A stretch of 38,147 nt of DNA, from assembly GCA_037447605.1 (NCBI GenBank), contig CM074815.1, forward strand, positions 251,082 through 289,228, written 5' to 3'. How positions within the stretch are numbered: position 1 is the first letter of the stretch; each line of letters opens with the position of its first letter. The notes under the pieces are model-generated. The model saw only the letters and a list, made by a program, of their open reading frames with translations. It made no database searches and was not told where the DNA came from. Positions 1-10,561 of the stretch are shown here, piece by piece. The DNA is from Zygnema circumcarinatum (taxonomy: Eukaryota; Streptophyta; Zygnematophyceae; Zygnematales; Zygnemataceae). A program made the position numbers and the translations under genes.

Positions 1-54
1 CAGATGAGTACAAGAGGTTCGGAGATGGAGTGGAGGGTGAGAAAGGAGAGAGTG

Positions 55-125
55 ATGGAGAGGGGGGGGGAAGAGTGCCGGGGGAGAGAGGGAGAGGGGG
101 TTAGAGAGAGAGGAGATAAGGGAAC
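55..125. repeat. GA/GGGA simple repeat in helicase intron
   Basis: Purine-only low-complexity DNA on the plus strand just beyond the donor of the helicase exon at 176-249. It has no coding potential beyond low-complexity reading frames. Confidence 0.8.
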
Positions 126-175
126 GGGAGGGCGTCTGCATAAATGCACTTCAGAGGAGATGGTTTACAACCCAC

Positions 176-3100
176 CATACATGAACACATTCCAATGGCG
201 GAGATGGAGGCTGGAGGGTGTATCCTCTGGCGACAATGGTGAAAGCTATCTGCTCCTCATTCACATCCCCGCAGAAGACCATAAGATTCATATACACGTC
301 CAAAAAAAACATATATTCAGAACCATTATTTGTGCCAAACATAGCATTGTTCTCATACATGGGATACCACTTACAGGCTTACTTTTTCTCTCAGCCTGCA
401 AGGCAATCTGCAGAGATTCCTAGAACAATGGTTCACTTGACAAGGTTGTTCCTTCAACTCAAGACAACGCCCATTATCAAAAGACTTACTGCACCTGACG
501 TGCAATTTTGCGGATAGACGGTGAATACGAGCTGCTACAAGGAATCTGTGTCAAAAGAAAATGCAAAAACCGCCTCCTCTGTCGTTCGAACTCTCCATCT
601 TGCAATGCCTCCAAGGACTGCATAGCCCACGAGTATGAACACAATCAGTCCACGAGAGGGAGAGAGAGAGAGAGAAGAGGAAGAGAGAGAGAGAGAGAAG
701 AGGGAGAGAGAGAGATGCGCAAGTTTCAGACAAGAAGAGCCAACACCAAGGTTAGAAAAAGAAACGGAGGGAGGTGTGAATTGCAAATTGTTACAAGGAC
801 ACAAAGGAGAAAGCCCTTCTTCACCTGCAAAAAAGGACGAACAAGGTCGAGCAGAGCTTTGTGTGCAGGTTCCTTCGTCGCATGAAAACATTGTGTCACA
901 AGAGCATTACGGACCATGGCTGGTGAATAACTCGAACGCAGCCATAGCTTGTATCCTGGAAAACAAACCATCAAATGCTGTAGCTTCGGTGAGTAGAAGT
1001 ATGGAAAATTTGTAGACAAAACATGAAAGCATGTACAAACATGTGCTCTTTATACTTATTTGTACTACGTAAGCATGTATGCTTTACGCTCAGGTTTTAC
1101 CGTACAAGAGCATGGAGGTCTGAATTGCAACTGGGCTTGAAGCAGTTGGCGAGCTGCGTGAATTTCAACAAGAAGATATTGAAGGTGCCCAAAAGGAGTA
1201 TAGATACGAAAAGCAAGGGCGGGAGCTTACCTAAAACTTCAAACAACATTTTCAAGCAATTGAGTGCATGTCGGAACACAGAGGATTCGCCGCTGACTTG
1301 GTTCAAAACCAAACCCACAAACCCCGGATGCCGTTCCACTACACCTTCCTCAAAGGCTGATGGTCCAAGAAGTCCTAATCTGCAAAAACTCAAACCTCAT
1401 AAGTAACCATCAAAATGAAAAACCGAAAACTACGAGTTATAGTTTGACAGTTTGCTGAGAACTAAATGCGTTTCAGAATTACTTTTACTTTTACTTTTAC
1501 TTTTATAACAACTTCAATTTTAGCTACTCACAGGGACTGCAATCCGAGCCAAATCTCCTCCTTTGTACGACTCGTCCTAGGCCTCTCCTTCCCAGGCTCT
1601 ACGACGGGCAGTGACTCCTTTTTAATCAAAAACTTATATAGGCCCTTTCGAGAAGGCTTTTCTCCAAAAAGATCGTTTTCCAGAGAATGCATGCAGCGCT
1701 GGAGTAATGGCTGTACAGACTCCAAATCTGCAGCATCCCTGCAGCCAAACATGCGATATTTCATCGGTGAAAATGATGAAGTGAAGAAAGGTAGAGGGAG
1801 GGAGGGAGGGAGGGAGGGGAGGGAGGAGGGACGGGGGAAGGGGAGGGAGAGGGGAGGGGGAGGGGGAGAGTGAGAAGGGGAGAAAGAGAAGTGGAAGAGA
1901 GAGAGAGAGAGAGAGAGAGGGAAAGGGGAAGCCCGTGTCGATGGAAACTTGGTGTTACTTTCCCAAACATGGGCCTTAATTCATTTCCAGATGGCTAAAT
2001 GCTTAAACTATTTTCACTTCAACAAGGTGATGTTGTCATAGCATGGCAACAGAGCGCAAGCAAGATTCAATGGCCAGTTAAAAGGCAAGATAAATCAAGC
2101 AACTAAGAAACTAGCAAGACCTATCAAACAAACAATAGAGAAACATAAGTACTAAAAGTACAATTTGGTCTCAAAGGACTCTTCAAGATAAGCCAGTCTT
2201 CGTGGGTACCTCACATCTAGAAGTTTCAATGAGCTCTACTTCCTCAGAAAAAAAAGCGGACATCTGCAAAATGATGTTGGTGTACATGTGCAGTGGTTAA
2301 CCAAGTCTATCTCATGCAAATGCAGGACTCACTTTAAATTTTCGAGCTTCTTGGCCAAGTTGAAAGCGATACTACGAATGCTCGCATCTTCATGGAACAA
2401 CAAGGTGAATAGCCCCTGCAAGCAAAAATTGGCACCACCACATGAAACCATTTTAGAAGCTTACTATCTGAGCTCATCTGTTTTCTCTCAAAAAACGCTG
2501 CCTCAGATACAGCTGGGAAACAAACTCCAAAAAATTGCTTCTCAGATATTCTGTCTATCCTTTCCTCCCCCTCTCTACCCTTTCATCACTCCTTATGAAA
2601 GGGTCGAGCCATTCTCTACCATACATAGCATAGAGTAAGAGAACGTACCGGATAGCGCTGGCCTGATTGCAGTGAGATATCATAGAAATCGATCATGTGC
2701 TTAAGGATTGGACCAAAGTATTGGTTCACTGCCGCATCCTCCAATAGGGCGGGATACATGAGAATCTTCCCATTGAGTCACAAGAATAAAACTAAGGATA
2801 GTCAATAAGCATACGATGCAGAGATAAAGCGTTAATAAGAGGCATACAATTGAACATTGCGGCTGCCCTATACACATGCGCACAACTGACTTTGCGATGG
2901 GTTCTAAGTAAGGACAGCATCTTTGAACAGCATTTAAAGGACACTTCTTTTACTCCATATCAAACTCCATAAATCTAGATTCTCTGTTTGAACAACAAAC
3001 TTGCTGAAGGGTCCAACCGACCTCGTCCAAGCCAGAATTTAAAAAAAAATTCAAGAAAGCATTGAGCAAATGAGAATGAGCATAAACATAAATGCGCCGT

Positions 3101-4155
3101 AAACTCCATACTATATGCAAGAATGAAGCCATACACATCACATGACACATGCACCAAACACCCTCATGAAGATACCATTCATGAAGGAGTATCTCTGCCT
3201 TACCTCAAACATGACGCAAGTCATCTCCGTTCTGATCTCCTCTCCAGCCGTCTTTTCCTCGATTCTTTTTCCCAACCTTTGCAAAGTGGTAGCCACTCGT
3301 TCTTCGTCGAGTTGCTGCAAATTTTTCAGCATGGGCTTCACCACATCCTCCTCGAACTCGTTCGCATAATGCTTCTGCGCTGCGTAGTGCTTCATCACAC
3401 ATCGCATGCACACCGCCAGCTCTTTTGATAAGTGAGTCCAAAGCTCCTGCAGAGTGGGGTCCGGACCCTCCTTGGAGTTGTAGTGATAGAAGGGCTCCAG
3501 GAGAGGGAGCACCACCCCATAGTGGCTGCACCAGCAGTGCTGGTCGACCGGGAGGTTCCGCAGAAATTTGAATGCATCCTTGAACCTGCATCCTCTCCAG
3601 ATTTCACTTTTAATTAAGAACGAAGAGAAGAAGTGGAGTCCAGATGCCACTTTTTTTCTTCATTTTTTCTAATTGCACGTATTTTCAGCGCGTCAGGCGC
3701 CAAGTTTCGCTCTGTCATCGGCATATCGAATGCTTGGCTTGTATTGAAAAGGCTACAACTTGGACCCTTAGGCAAATGCATGGCACTTCCGGTACATTTC
3801 TTCGAATATTGCTCAGATAAAACAGCCTACGGAATAAACAAACACGCTATAGAAAAGTGCGTTCAGACTATAAAAGCGTCTACATAACACGAAATAGCAA
3901 TACAAGGTAACAATGCCTATCAAAAATGATGTGAAAAAATGCCCACGCGTGTCCTAACGATGCCCAAAAAATGCCAAAAACTGCCTAAAAATATCTGTAG
4001 GATGAAAAACCTCATGAAAGGGCCTACCATGCCTCCTTGAGGTTGCTGAGTTCGTCCTCTGCAAGGGCTTCCTCCGCCTCCTCCACCCTCGCCCACCTCT
4101 CCAGTAGCACCGTCTCCGAGCTCAGCCATGGCGGCGCAGGCTGAGGCTGCACCAT
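176..4155 (-). CDS. SEN1-type plant helicase, N-terminal region (partial, runs off left edge)
   Basis: Nine exons read on the minus strand: 4155-4028, 3585-3204, 2765-2649, 2415-2333, 1738-1532, 1379-1231, 955-825, 617-495 and 249-176. All junctions are GT-AG and phase stays open for 464 codons. The start ATG (4155-4153) is the first after an in-frame TGA. Recognisable blocks in order include CVMFE-ILMYPALLED, YP-GLFTLLFHED, DLESVQPLLQRC, GYKLWLRSSYSP, SLEALQDGE and IVARGYTLQPPSPPLECVHV. From memory these match the conserved helical N-terminal half of a large plant SEN1/MAGATAMA3-like superfamily 1 helicase. That family acts on RNA or RNA-DNA hybrids in the nucleus (family knowledge). The ATPase domains are not in this window. 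Several introns carry GA runs on the plus strand, which are pyrimidine runs in the transcript. The gene lies head to head with uL29c. Family identity is likely; the exact orthologue is less certain. Confidence 0.8.
655..716. repeat. (GA)n microsatellite in helicase intron
   Basis: Near-pure GA dinucleotide run between helicase exons 495-617 and 825-955. Sense-strand polarity is pyrimidine, adjacent to the acceptor of exon 495-617, so it may extend the polypyrimidine tract. Confidence 0.85.
1790..1920. repeat. GGGA/GA purine tract in helicase intron
   Basis: Imperfect GGGA, GGGGA and GA repeats in the intron between exons 1532-1738 and 2333-2415. Reading frames through it encode only low-complexity peptides. 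Confidence 0.8.
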
Positions 4156-5586
4156 GGCCTGCCTTCTCAGCGCACTTCAGAAGCAAATTCTTCTCATTCA
4201 CAACTACTCTATCATCTTTCTTTCATTGGGAAGGCCAAATTCTGGAAGGATTGTCATCTGTTTCACGGCTGGTGAGGTCGTCAGCAACTCATCAGACATA
4301 ACTCCCTTTCTCTCACTCTCTCACTTCCTCTACTTTTCCCTCTCTTTCTCTCACTCTCTCCTTCTCCTTTGTCTCTCACACTCTTCCTCTCCCTTCATTG
4401 CCCTTGATTGCTTCGTCTATCTGTCTCTCACACCCTCCTTCTCCGTTCATTGTCCTTAATTGCTTGGTCTATCAGACGATTAAAATCTTGCAAGGAAGAG
4501 CTCCGTTGAATGTGTTTCAAACATCAAATCCTCAGAGGGAGAGAGAGAGAGAGTGAAAGAAGCGAGGGGGGGGAGAGAGGAGGGCGTCTATCTCAGTGTC
4601 TCTTTGTGACTGAAGCCTTCAAAACTCTCGCATGATACAATTCTTGACGAGTGATATCAAGATCCAGAGATTGCTGTTGCGACTTGACTTGAAGTAAATT
4701 GAGCAACAAAGCAATGATAAGAATTGAGGGTGCAATGTTTGATTGCTGCCAATTCGCTTGAACAAATGTTCAGTGTGCTCAACCAGCTCCTCTCATCTCT
4801 CTCATTTCCTTGCTTTTCCTTCTCGTTTGTTCGATTTTGCCCTAATCCACCCTTTCAATTCTAGGTCCCTCAGCTTTCATTGCTCATCTGAAATGCATTC
4901 ATTCATTCAAGCTTCAAACCATGTGAAAAAGAAATTAAGAATTTTTCGATATTGCGCTTGAAACGGTGCTTCAGGAATAGTGCGATCCTGAACTAGAATT
5001 TGTTTGAAAATGGCGGGAAAAAAAGCCGCCTCTCTCCCAGCTGGCCGCCTCTGTGAGCCTTCAAACCGCCCATGCCCTGCAGGTGTCCCTGTTGAAGAGG
5101 ACCGTACAAGGTAAACACCTGTACACTAGTAGGAGGGTTTTTCGTACATTTCGTAACAAATGTACGAATATGCCCGTCGGAACAGTGGCTTTTTTCGTAC
5201 AGTACAGTGCAATAATACATATTCGTACAGCTATGTGCATTCGAAGACCCTACTTTCGCTGTTATTCTCGGCGTGAAACTTACGGGCAAGCCTGTAACTT
5301 TACCGTCCCCTTTTTTTTTTCCCAAACAGTGTGCCCGATTTTTCCATGGGCCAATAAATTTTGGACACGTATGTGATTTCCAAGACGGGCAGACAAAAGC
5401 CAACCTCCACGTCCGTACATTATTTTTCGTACACATATTTGTACACAAAACGTATTTACAGTACGAATTCTACATAATCGTACGGACACCCCTCCCCCCT
5501 CTCCCCCCACCGTCTCCCTCCCCCTCTCACTCCCTCCGCCGGCGCAGCCTTATCCTGAAGTCCTCGCCCTTGCCCTCACCGCCGCC
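4156..5586. promoter_or_regulatory. Head-to-head intergenic region (helicase / uL29c)
   Basis: About 1.4 kb separates the helicase start codon (minus strand) from the uL29c start codon (plus strand), so it must hold both promoters and 5' leaders. It contains a CT tract (about 4310-4400), a short GA tract (about 4537-4585) and the GTAC cluster described separately. I see no unambiguous TATA box and no supported gene. Confidence 0.6.
5104..5483. promoter_or_regulatory. Cluster of 12 GTAC sites, mostly TTCGTACA or its complement
   Basis: GTAC cores begin at 5104, 5121, 5144, 5162, 5197, 5202, 5225, 5415, 5429, 5441, 5461 and 5480. About 1.5 would be expected in 380 bp of random sequence. Most sit in a TTCGTACA or TCCGTACA context on one strand or the other. 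SBP-box factors, including the algal copper/hypoxia regulator CRR1, recognise a GTAC core with a preferred TNCGTACAA context (established knowledge). The last site is about 100 bp upstream of the uL29c ATG. Binding is inferred, not shown. Confidence 0.5.
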
Positions 5587-7488
5587 ATGGCCGCCACAGC
5601 CTTCCGCGTGGCCGTCCTCCCCGCAGCCCTGGTGAGCGTTCCATGCATTCTGTTGGAAAATCCGCTCCGTTGAACTGTCGGGGAAACTGGGGTGTGGCTG
5701 AAAGCTGTTGGAATTTGCGCGAGAACTGCCTCGAGAGAATGTCTCTCTCTCTCTCTCTCGCTCGCTCGCAATCTTTCGCTCTTATTTAGCTTTCTCATCT
5801 CTGTGTCTCTAGCTTATAATGTACCTTTACCTCCCCTCTCCCTCCCTTTCCTGCCTCTCTCTCTCTCTCCGTCTCTCTCTCCCTCAATTACGCCAAATAT
5901 CTCCCTCTCTATCCCTCTCTATCTTTCTTTCTATTCGTCCCATTCCCTCTCTTCCTCTCCTTCTCCCCTGCCCCCCTCTCCTTCCCCCTTACCTCTAAAT
6001 CCTTCGCCCACTTCCCCTCCTCTTAAGCCTCTCCCTCTCCCCATCCCATTGTTTCTCCGCTTTATTTTTGCTGAACCAAATTACCTCATCAGAGGGTCCC
6101 TATAGAGAAAATGCAAGGTTCAGCTTCCCATCACTTCTCTCTCTCGTTTCCCCCTTGTCTCTCTCTCTCCCTTCTCTTATCACCCTCGTCTCCCCTCTTC
6201 CTCCTTGCTCTCTTCCCTCTCCCTGTCTCTCGCCCTCCTCGCCCCGCACCTCCCGCACCTCCCTCTCCTCCCTGTCTCCCTCCCTCCCCCTCCCCCTCCT
6301 CCCCTGTCTCTCCCCTCGTCCCTTAACTACACAGGGCCTCCCATGAAAGACTTAAAACATAAAAGTGAACTCCAACTCCAACCCCAACTTCAACTGCAAC
6401 TGAACCCTAACTGGAACTGAAACTGTAACTGAATCCCCAACGGCTGTTTCCAGCGCCCCGCACGTGTGGAGGTGGCACCACGTGGCAGCAGCAGCAGCTG
6501 CAGCGTGGGCGTCGCCGTGTGCGGTGTGAAGCAGGTCGACCTGATGGCCGACATCCGGCAGATGTCCACACCGCAGATCGAGGAGGCCGTGGTGGACCTC
6601 AAGGGCGAGCTCTTCCTGCTGCGCTGCCAGAAAGTGCGCGCCCCGCAGGAGTACAAGCCCAGCCAGGCACAGGACATGCGCAAGAAGGTGGGGGTGTCTT
6701 GTTAGAGGGGAGAGGGAGGAAGGGGAAAGGGGCGAGGGAGAAGGGGGGGAGGGAGGAGAGGGAGACAGATTGGGAAAAGGGAGTATGGTGGGAGGAAGTA
6801 GTGGGGGAGAGAGAAAGGGGGAGGGAGGAGTGGGGAGAGAGTAGGGTGGGAGGGAGGAGGGGGCGAGAGAAAAAGGGGGGAGGGAGAAGGGAGGAGAGAG
6901 GAGATTGGAGGGAGGAGGAGCGAGAGAAAGGGGGGGAGGGAGAAGGGGACGGGGAGCAGTAGAGGAGAGGGGGTGTAAAGACTTCAGAGCTGGGATTTCT
7001 GGTATTTGGGTTTTTCTGGGCGTTTCCTACGGTCGTTCTCTGGTGTTCCTGCTTAAGGTTCTGTTTTGGGGTGTTTTTTGGTATCCGTGAGCTTGCGGTG
7101 TACGAGTTTTGGGGACCTTCATATGTATTTAGGGTTTCAGTTTTTGTTGGAGTCACTGTTCCTGGTGTTTGGGTGGGTCTGAGCCTTCCGATCTGAAAGC
7201 TCAATTCTCGAAAGTCAGCGGAGGGACTGCTTTCAAGGTGCTTAACCCTAATTTGGAGCTACAGACATCATACTCTTTTCTGAACCTAATTTTTCTCACC
7301 CTGATCCTGAAACCGAAGGGTTTGGGGGGAACTTGTGTCAGATTGCTCGCATGATGACAGTGAAGAGGGAGCGTGAAATTGAGGAGGGAGTTTCAAAGAG
7401 AGAGTCACGGAAGCTCGACTACAAGTGGAGAAAGAGCATTGTGCCCCGTCCTCCCCCATCTTACAACCCTGCAGACTATCAGGATTAA
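5587..7488 (+). CDS. RPL29: Plastid 50S ribosomal protein uL29 (nuclear-encoded, complete)
   Basis: Three exons: 5587-5631, 6454-6687 and 7342-7488 (stop TAA). All introns are GT-AG and phase 0, giving 141 residues. Exon 1 (MAATAFRVAVLPAAL) and the Arg/Ser/Ala-rich start of exon 2 look like a chloroplast transit peptide. The mature part has the uL29 hallmarks: DIRQMSTPQIEEAVVDLKGE, LFLLRCQK and RKK-IARMMTVKRERE. It ends in the plant-plastid tail SRKLDYKWRKSIVPRPPP. uL29 is a small two-helix protein of the large ribosomal subunit near the exit tunnel (family knowledge). The start is fixed by GCCGCCATGG and the transit peptide. Intron 1 is CT-rich and intron 2 GA-rich on the coding strand. Confidence 0.93.
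5736..6335. repeat. CT-rich low-complexity tract in uL29c intron 1
   Basis: Long imperfect (CT)n, (CCCT)n and (CTC)n stretches on the coding strand between uL29c exons 1 and 2. It is complementary in character to the GA tract in intron 2. Confidence 0.85.
6362..6436. repeat. Degenerate AACTNNAACT hexanucleotide repeat
   Basis: About twelve imperfect copies of a six-base AACTCC/AACTGA/AACTGG unit directly before the acceptor of uL29c exon 2. The same ACTG-based motif recurs in RsmG exon 2 and near 22.2-22.4 kb. Confidence 0.7.
6700..6972. repeat. GA/GGGA purine tract in uL29c intron 2
   Basis: Imperfect purine-only DNA starting about 15 bp after the donor of uL29c exon 2. Long open frames across it on either strand are Gly/Arg/Glu- or Ser/Pro/Leu-rich and not credible proteins. 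Confidence 0.85.
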
Positions 7489-8889
7489 GCAGATAACGAA
7501 CATAGAAGTTAGCAATTGAGAGAGGGGGGAGAGTGGGGGAAACGTGGGGAGGAGGGAGAGAGAAGAAGCCAGTAGAGAGAGAAAAGACAGCAATTTCTCG
7601 CTTCAGAAATCCTTGAAAGAGCCCTCTGCAGGGTGGGAAGGAGAGAGGGAGGTAGGATTTGTTCTGAAGAGCAGATCAAGATGCAGTCATTGAACTTTTA
7701 GGGTTTGGGCCATTTTCGAAAAAGTTGGGGATGTGAATGCTTCTCATTTCATGGGGGAGATTGGAAGCATCTGCTAAGTGATCTGCACCGCCTTCTCATG
7801 CCTTTCATTGGATGAGCTTCAGGTTGATAAGAGCCAGCTCTGCCCTCTCTTAATATATTTTTTTCCTTTGGTTTCGCTCAACATCTGTATAATGACAATT
7901 ACAAGGAGCTTACTTTGTGAGCATATGGGCCTCTTTTGTCTCCGTTATCTTGTCTGCCCTTAAGAGGGCCCCAGGATGTTTTCCGATACTGTTCACCACC
8001 CTCTCGTTCCTGCTCTTCCCTCTCCCTTTTTCTTTCTCTCCTCTTCATCTTTCCTCTCACTTCCCTCTCCTCTCCTTCTCCCTTCTGCCTTCTCACTTCT
8101 CCCCTCTCCATTTCCACGCCTCTCCCATCCTTGGGGATTTCACAGAAGCAGACAATCGTATGCAGGTCTTCCACACTTTAAGAGTTATTGTGCTCCTGAG
8201 TCAAATAGTCCTCTTATTATTTAGAAGGGAGAGCACGGGTAGGGAGAGGGAGAGAGGAGATTTTTGTTCCACAATATTTCACATACTGACAGGTTCTGTT
8301 GAAAGTCTCCTATTCAATGTTTGCACTGAACAGTCAACTAAAGACACCAGCAATTGTCGACCACATGGATACCAAAGCAAAGTTGTGCTTTTCTATGTTC
8401 CTATCTACATGACTAAGCTCCAAATCTGGAGCATATAACACCTGCACTTATCTTGCTCACATGTTCTCTCCTGCAGTTCAACAATTTTTAGTGTTTTTAA
8501 AAAATTCCGTTCCACCGAGAGAACCTCGGTCTGGGTAACCAGTGTTGCAGGTCATACTGTATTCGGTCCAGTAACAGTGTTAACTATGGTCCAAGTAGAG
8601 AAGAATACCAAACTCAGCCTAGCCTTTCTGTTCACCCGCTTGAAATCACCAGAGTACAGAAGGAACTTAACTGATCTGCATAACATAGAACGCCATATTT
8701 GCTGTACATGCAATAGTTCTGTCAATTGCAACTAAACTTCCAACGAACTCACACATGGAGACGCCCATAATCACTCATTCAGATCGTGAGCATCAACATT
8801 CCCCTACAAAAAAAGAGCAAAGAAGAGAGCTACTTCTTTCAAAAATTGAATCACGACATACTCCCATTAACATATCGGTGATGTTGATG
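7489..8889. other. Convergent spacer between uL29c and NAA30
   Basis: The 3' ends of two convergent genes face each other here. The stretch holds GA-rich DNA (about 7500-7580), a CT tract (about 7980-8115) and AT-rich DNA. I see no supported gene; open frames in the CT tract are low-complexity. Confidence 0.6.
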
Positions 8890-10490
8890 CTAATGATGAT
8901 GATGTTGGCATGATGGGCCATGCTCATGATGATGGTGCCCATGACTTCCATGACCATGGGCATGCCGATGCCCATGGCCAAGCTGCATAGCATTCCCCAG
9001 ACGGGGATTTGGACCCCCTTCATATAAAGAGGAGTCCTCTTCATGCTGTACTTCAACAAGGGGTCTCGGAAACCGTAATTTTAAACGGAATGCATCGACT
9101 CCATTGAGGTAATAGCGGTGAAGCCTCTTCGCTCTGATGAATCCAAGGTTTCCGTACAATGCCAACGCTCCAAGGTTCGTTACTTCAGCCTCGAGAGTCA
9201 CCTATTCCAACACAAGAGAGATTACGGATCACTGCTATGAGTACAGAAAGTGAGTTTACAGGGCTTCAGAACTTTAGGGTTTCAGGGCTTTTAGGGCAGT
9301 CAGATTTTCAGAGGTTTGAACCGAACTGAAAATGACTCCTTTTGTTCTCATCAGAATGAAATGGAAAATGAAGGAATTGAGAGAAACGAGTTATAATAGC
9401 TCTTACCTCATCGCAAGACTCTGCTTGCATGACTTCGATGCACCGAGTGACAAGCTCCGTTGCTGCCCCACTAACCTCCAACAATCAGGAACACGCACAT
9501 TTTGGGCCTTTCAAGTATAAAGACTATTTCTATGTTCACTTCCTCGCGGGCACTCAAACTTCAAACTAATACAGAATCCTCGGATCGTGTAAATTAGACT
9601 AAATTCGAACGGTTTTAGGGTTTCCATGAGGGTGCACGTTCGAACTTACCAATTCCCCGGCCTCGCATTGGCTTCACCACAACCAGCATGGCGATGTAGC
9701 CGCGCAGCGACCCCGACTTGTGCTCATCAATTTTGCATATGATGGTGCCCACGCATGCATCACCGACATTCGCCTGCAACATCATCGAGCACATCATGAA
9801 GGAAACTCCAGGGATTTAGGGATATAAGGGTGAGGTTGTGAGAGATTTGACCTTTTTGATGTGTTGAGTTTTTGGAATTTTAGGAATTCAAGGGCTATAG
9901 TGAAATTTCAAACCATAAGGATGCTAAACTTCCTCTGTCCAACCTTCCTTACCCTGTCTACGTCTCCTTCCTTCCGTCTTCTCTCCACCCCCCTCCTTGC
10001 TCGTCCCCACCCCTCCCCGGCCCTCCTCTACCTCCCTCCCTCTCGCCCTCCCCCTCCCCTCCCTGCCTTCCTCCCTCCCTTCCTCCCTCCCTCCCTTCCT
10101 CCCTCCCGCCCTCCCTCCCTCACCCCCCCTCTCTCCCTCCCTCCCTCACCCCCTCTCTCTTCTCTCCCTGCATACCGTGCAGCAGAGGTTGGGCCACTGA
10201 TGGATGAAGTAACGGTACGTGAAGACGGAGTACGGTTCAGAAAGCTCTCCGTCCACCAGCGCCATTATTCGCGGGAGCTCGCTCTCATCTCGGTACGTCC
10301 TGTACTCCACCGGGCCCTCCAATGGCTGCTTCTCGGAATTAGGGTTAGGATTTGCGTCCGAATTAGGGTTAGAATTTGCGTTAGCAGTATAATCAGAGTT
10401 AGAATTAAGTTCAGGATTAAGGATAGGGTTTAGTTTAGGGTTAGGGTTAGAGGTCAGAGCGCCATTAGGGTTAGGGCCGGCATCCGCCAT
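8890..10490 (-). CDS. NAA30: N-alpha-acetyltransferase 30, catalytic subunit of NatC (complete)
   Basis: Four minus-strand exons: 10490-10176, 9773-9650, 9462-9407 and 9201-8890 (stop TAG), 268 residues, phase continuous. The GNAT core reads [41 protein letters not shown], the acetyl-CoA loop RGRGIATELV, then [32 protein letters not shown] and DAFRLKL. NAA30/MAK3 acetylates N-termini starting Met-hydrophobic, as NatC with NAA35 and NAA38 (family knowledge). Two additions are odd. Residues about 5-55 are an Asn/Pro-rich segment encoded by degenerate CCCTAA-like DNA. The last about 30 residues are His-rich with clusters such as HGHHHHEHG and CQHHHH. The acceptor of exon 3 was chosen at 9462 because only that position keeps frame and gives the conserved IATELV. 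Confidence 0.93.
9960..10172. repeat. (CCCT)n/(CT)n tract in NAA30 intron 1
   Basis: Pyrimidine-rich low-complexity DNA on the plus strand (purine in the transcript) ending next to the donor of NAA30 exon 1. Confidence 0.85.
10335..10475. repeat. Degenerate TTAGGG/CCCTAA-like repeat inside NAA30 exon 1
   Basis: The plus strand carries repeated TTAGGG, TTAGAA and TTCAGG units (for example ATTAGGGTTAGG). Read on the minus strand in the NAA30 frame they encode alternating Asn and Pro with Ser, Leu and Ala variants. The six-base period keeps the frame open. Confidence 0.75.
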
Positions 10491-10552
10491 GGCTGAAGCA
10501 GCTACGCTCTGATGGCGCTACGTGGCATGCAGGCTGTTGCAGGGGCTCCCAC

Positions 10553-10561
10553 AAACCCTAA
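10553..10561 (+). promoter_or_regulatory. Telobox-like AAACCCTAA upstream of NAA30
   Basis: An AAACCCTAA element lies about 60 bp upstream of the NAA30 ATG. Teloboxes are known promoter elements of plant housekeeping and translation genes; function here is inferred from position only, and similar motifs are common in this window. Confidence 0.35.

Noticed and set aside
2173-2245. Extra helicase exon in this interval (minus strand)
   Set aside because: Its only open frame does not match the phase of exon 2333-2415, whereas the exon ending at 1738 joins it perfectly and restores conserved sequence.
3920-4201. Alternative helicase N-terminus starting MAELGDG in another frame
   Set aside because: Gly-rich frame fails phase at the next exon; the frame starting at 4155 joins exactly and reads as a helical N-terminus.
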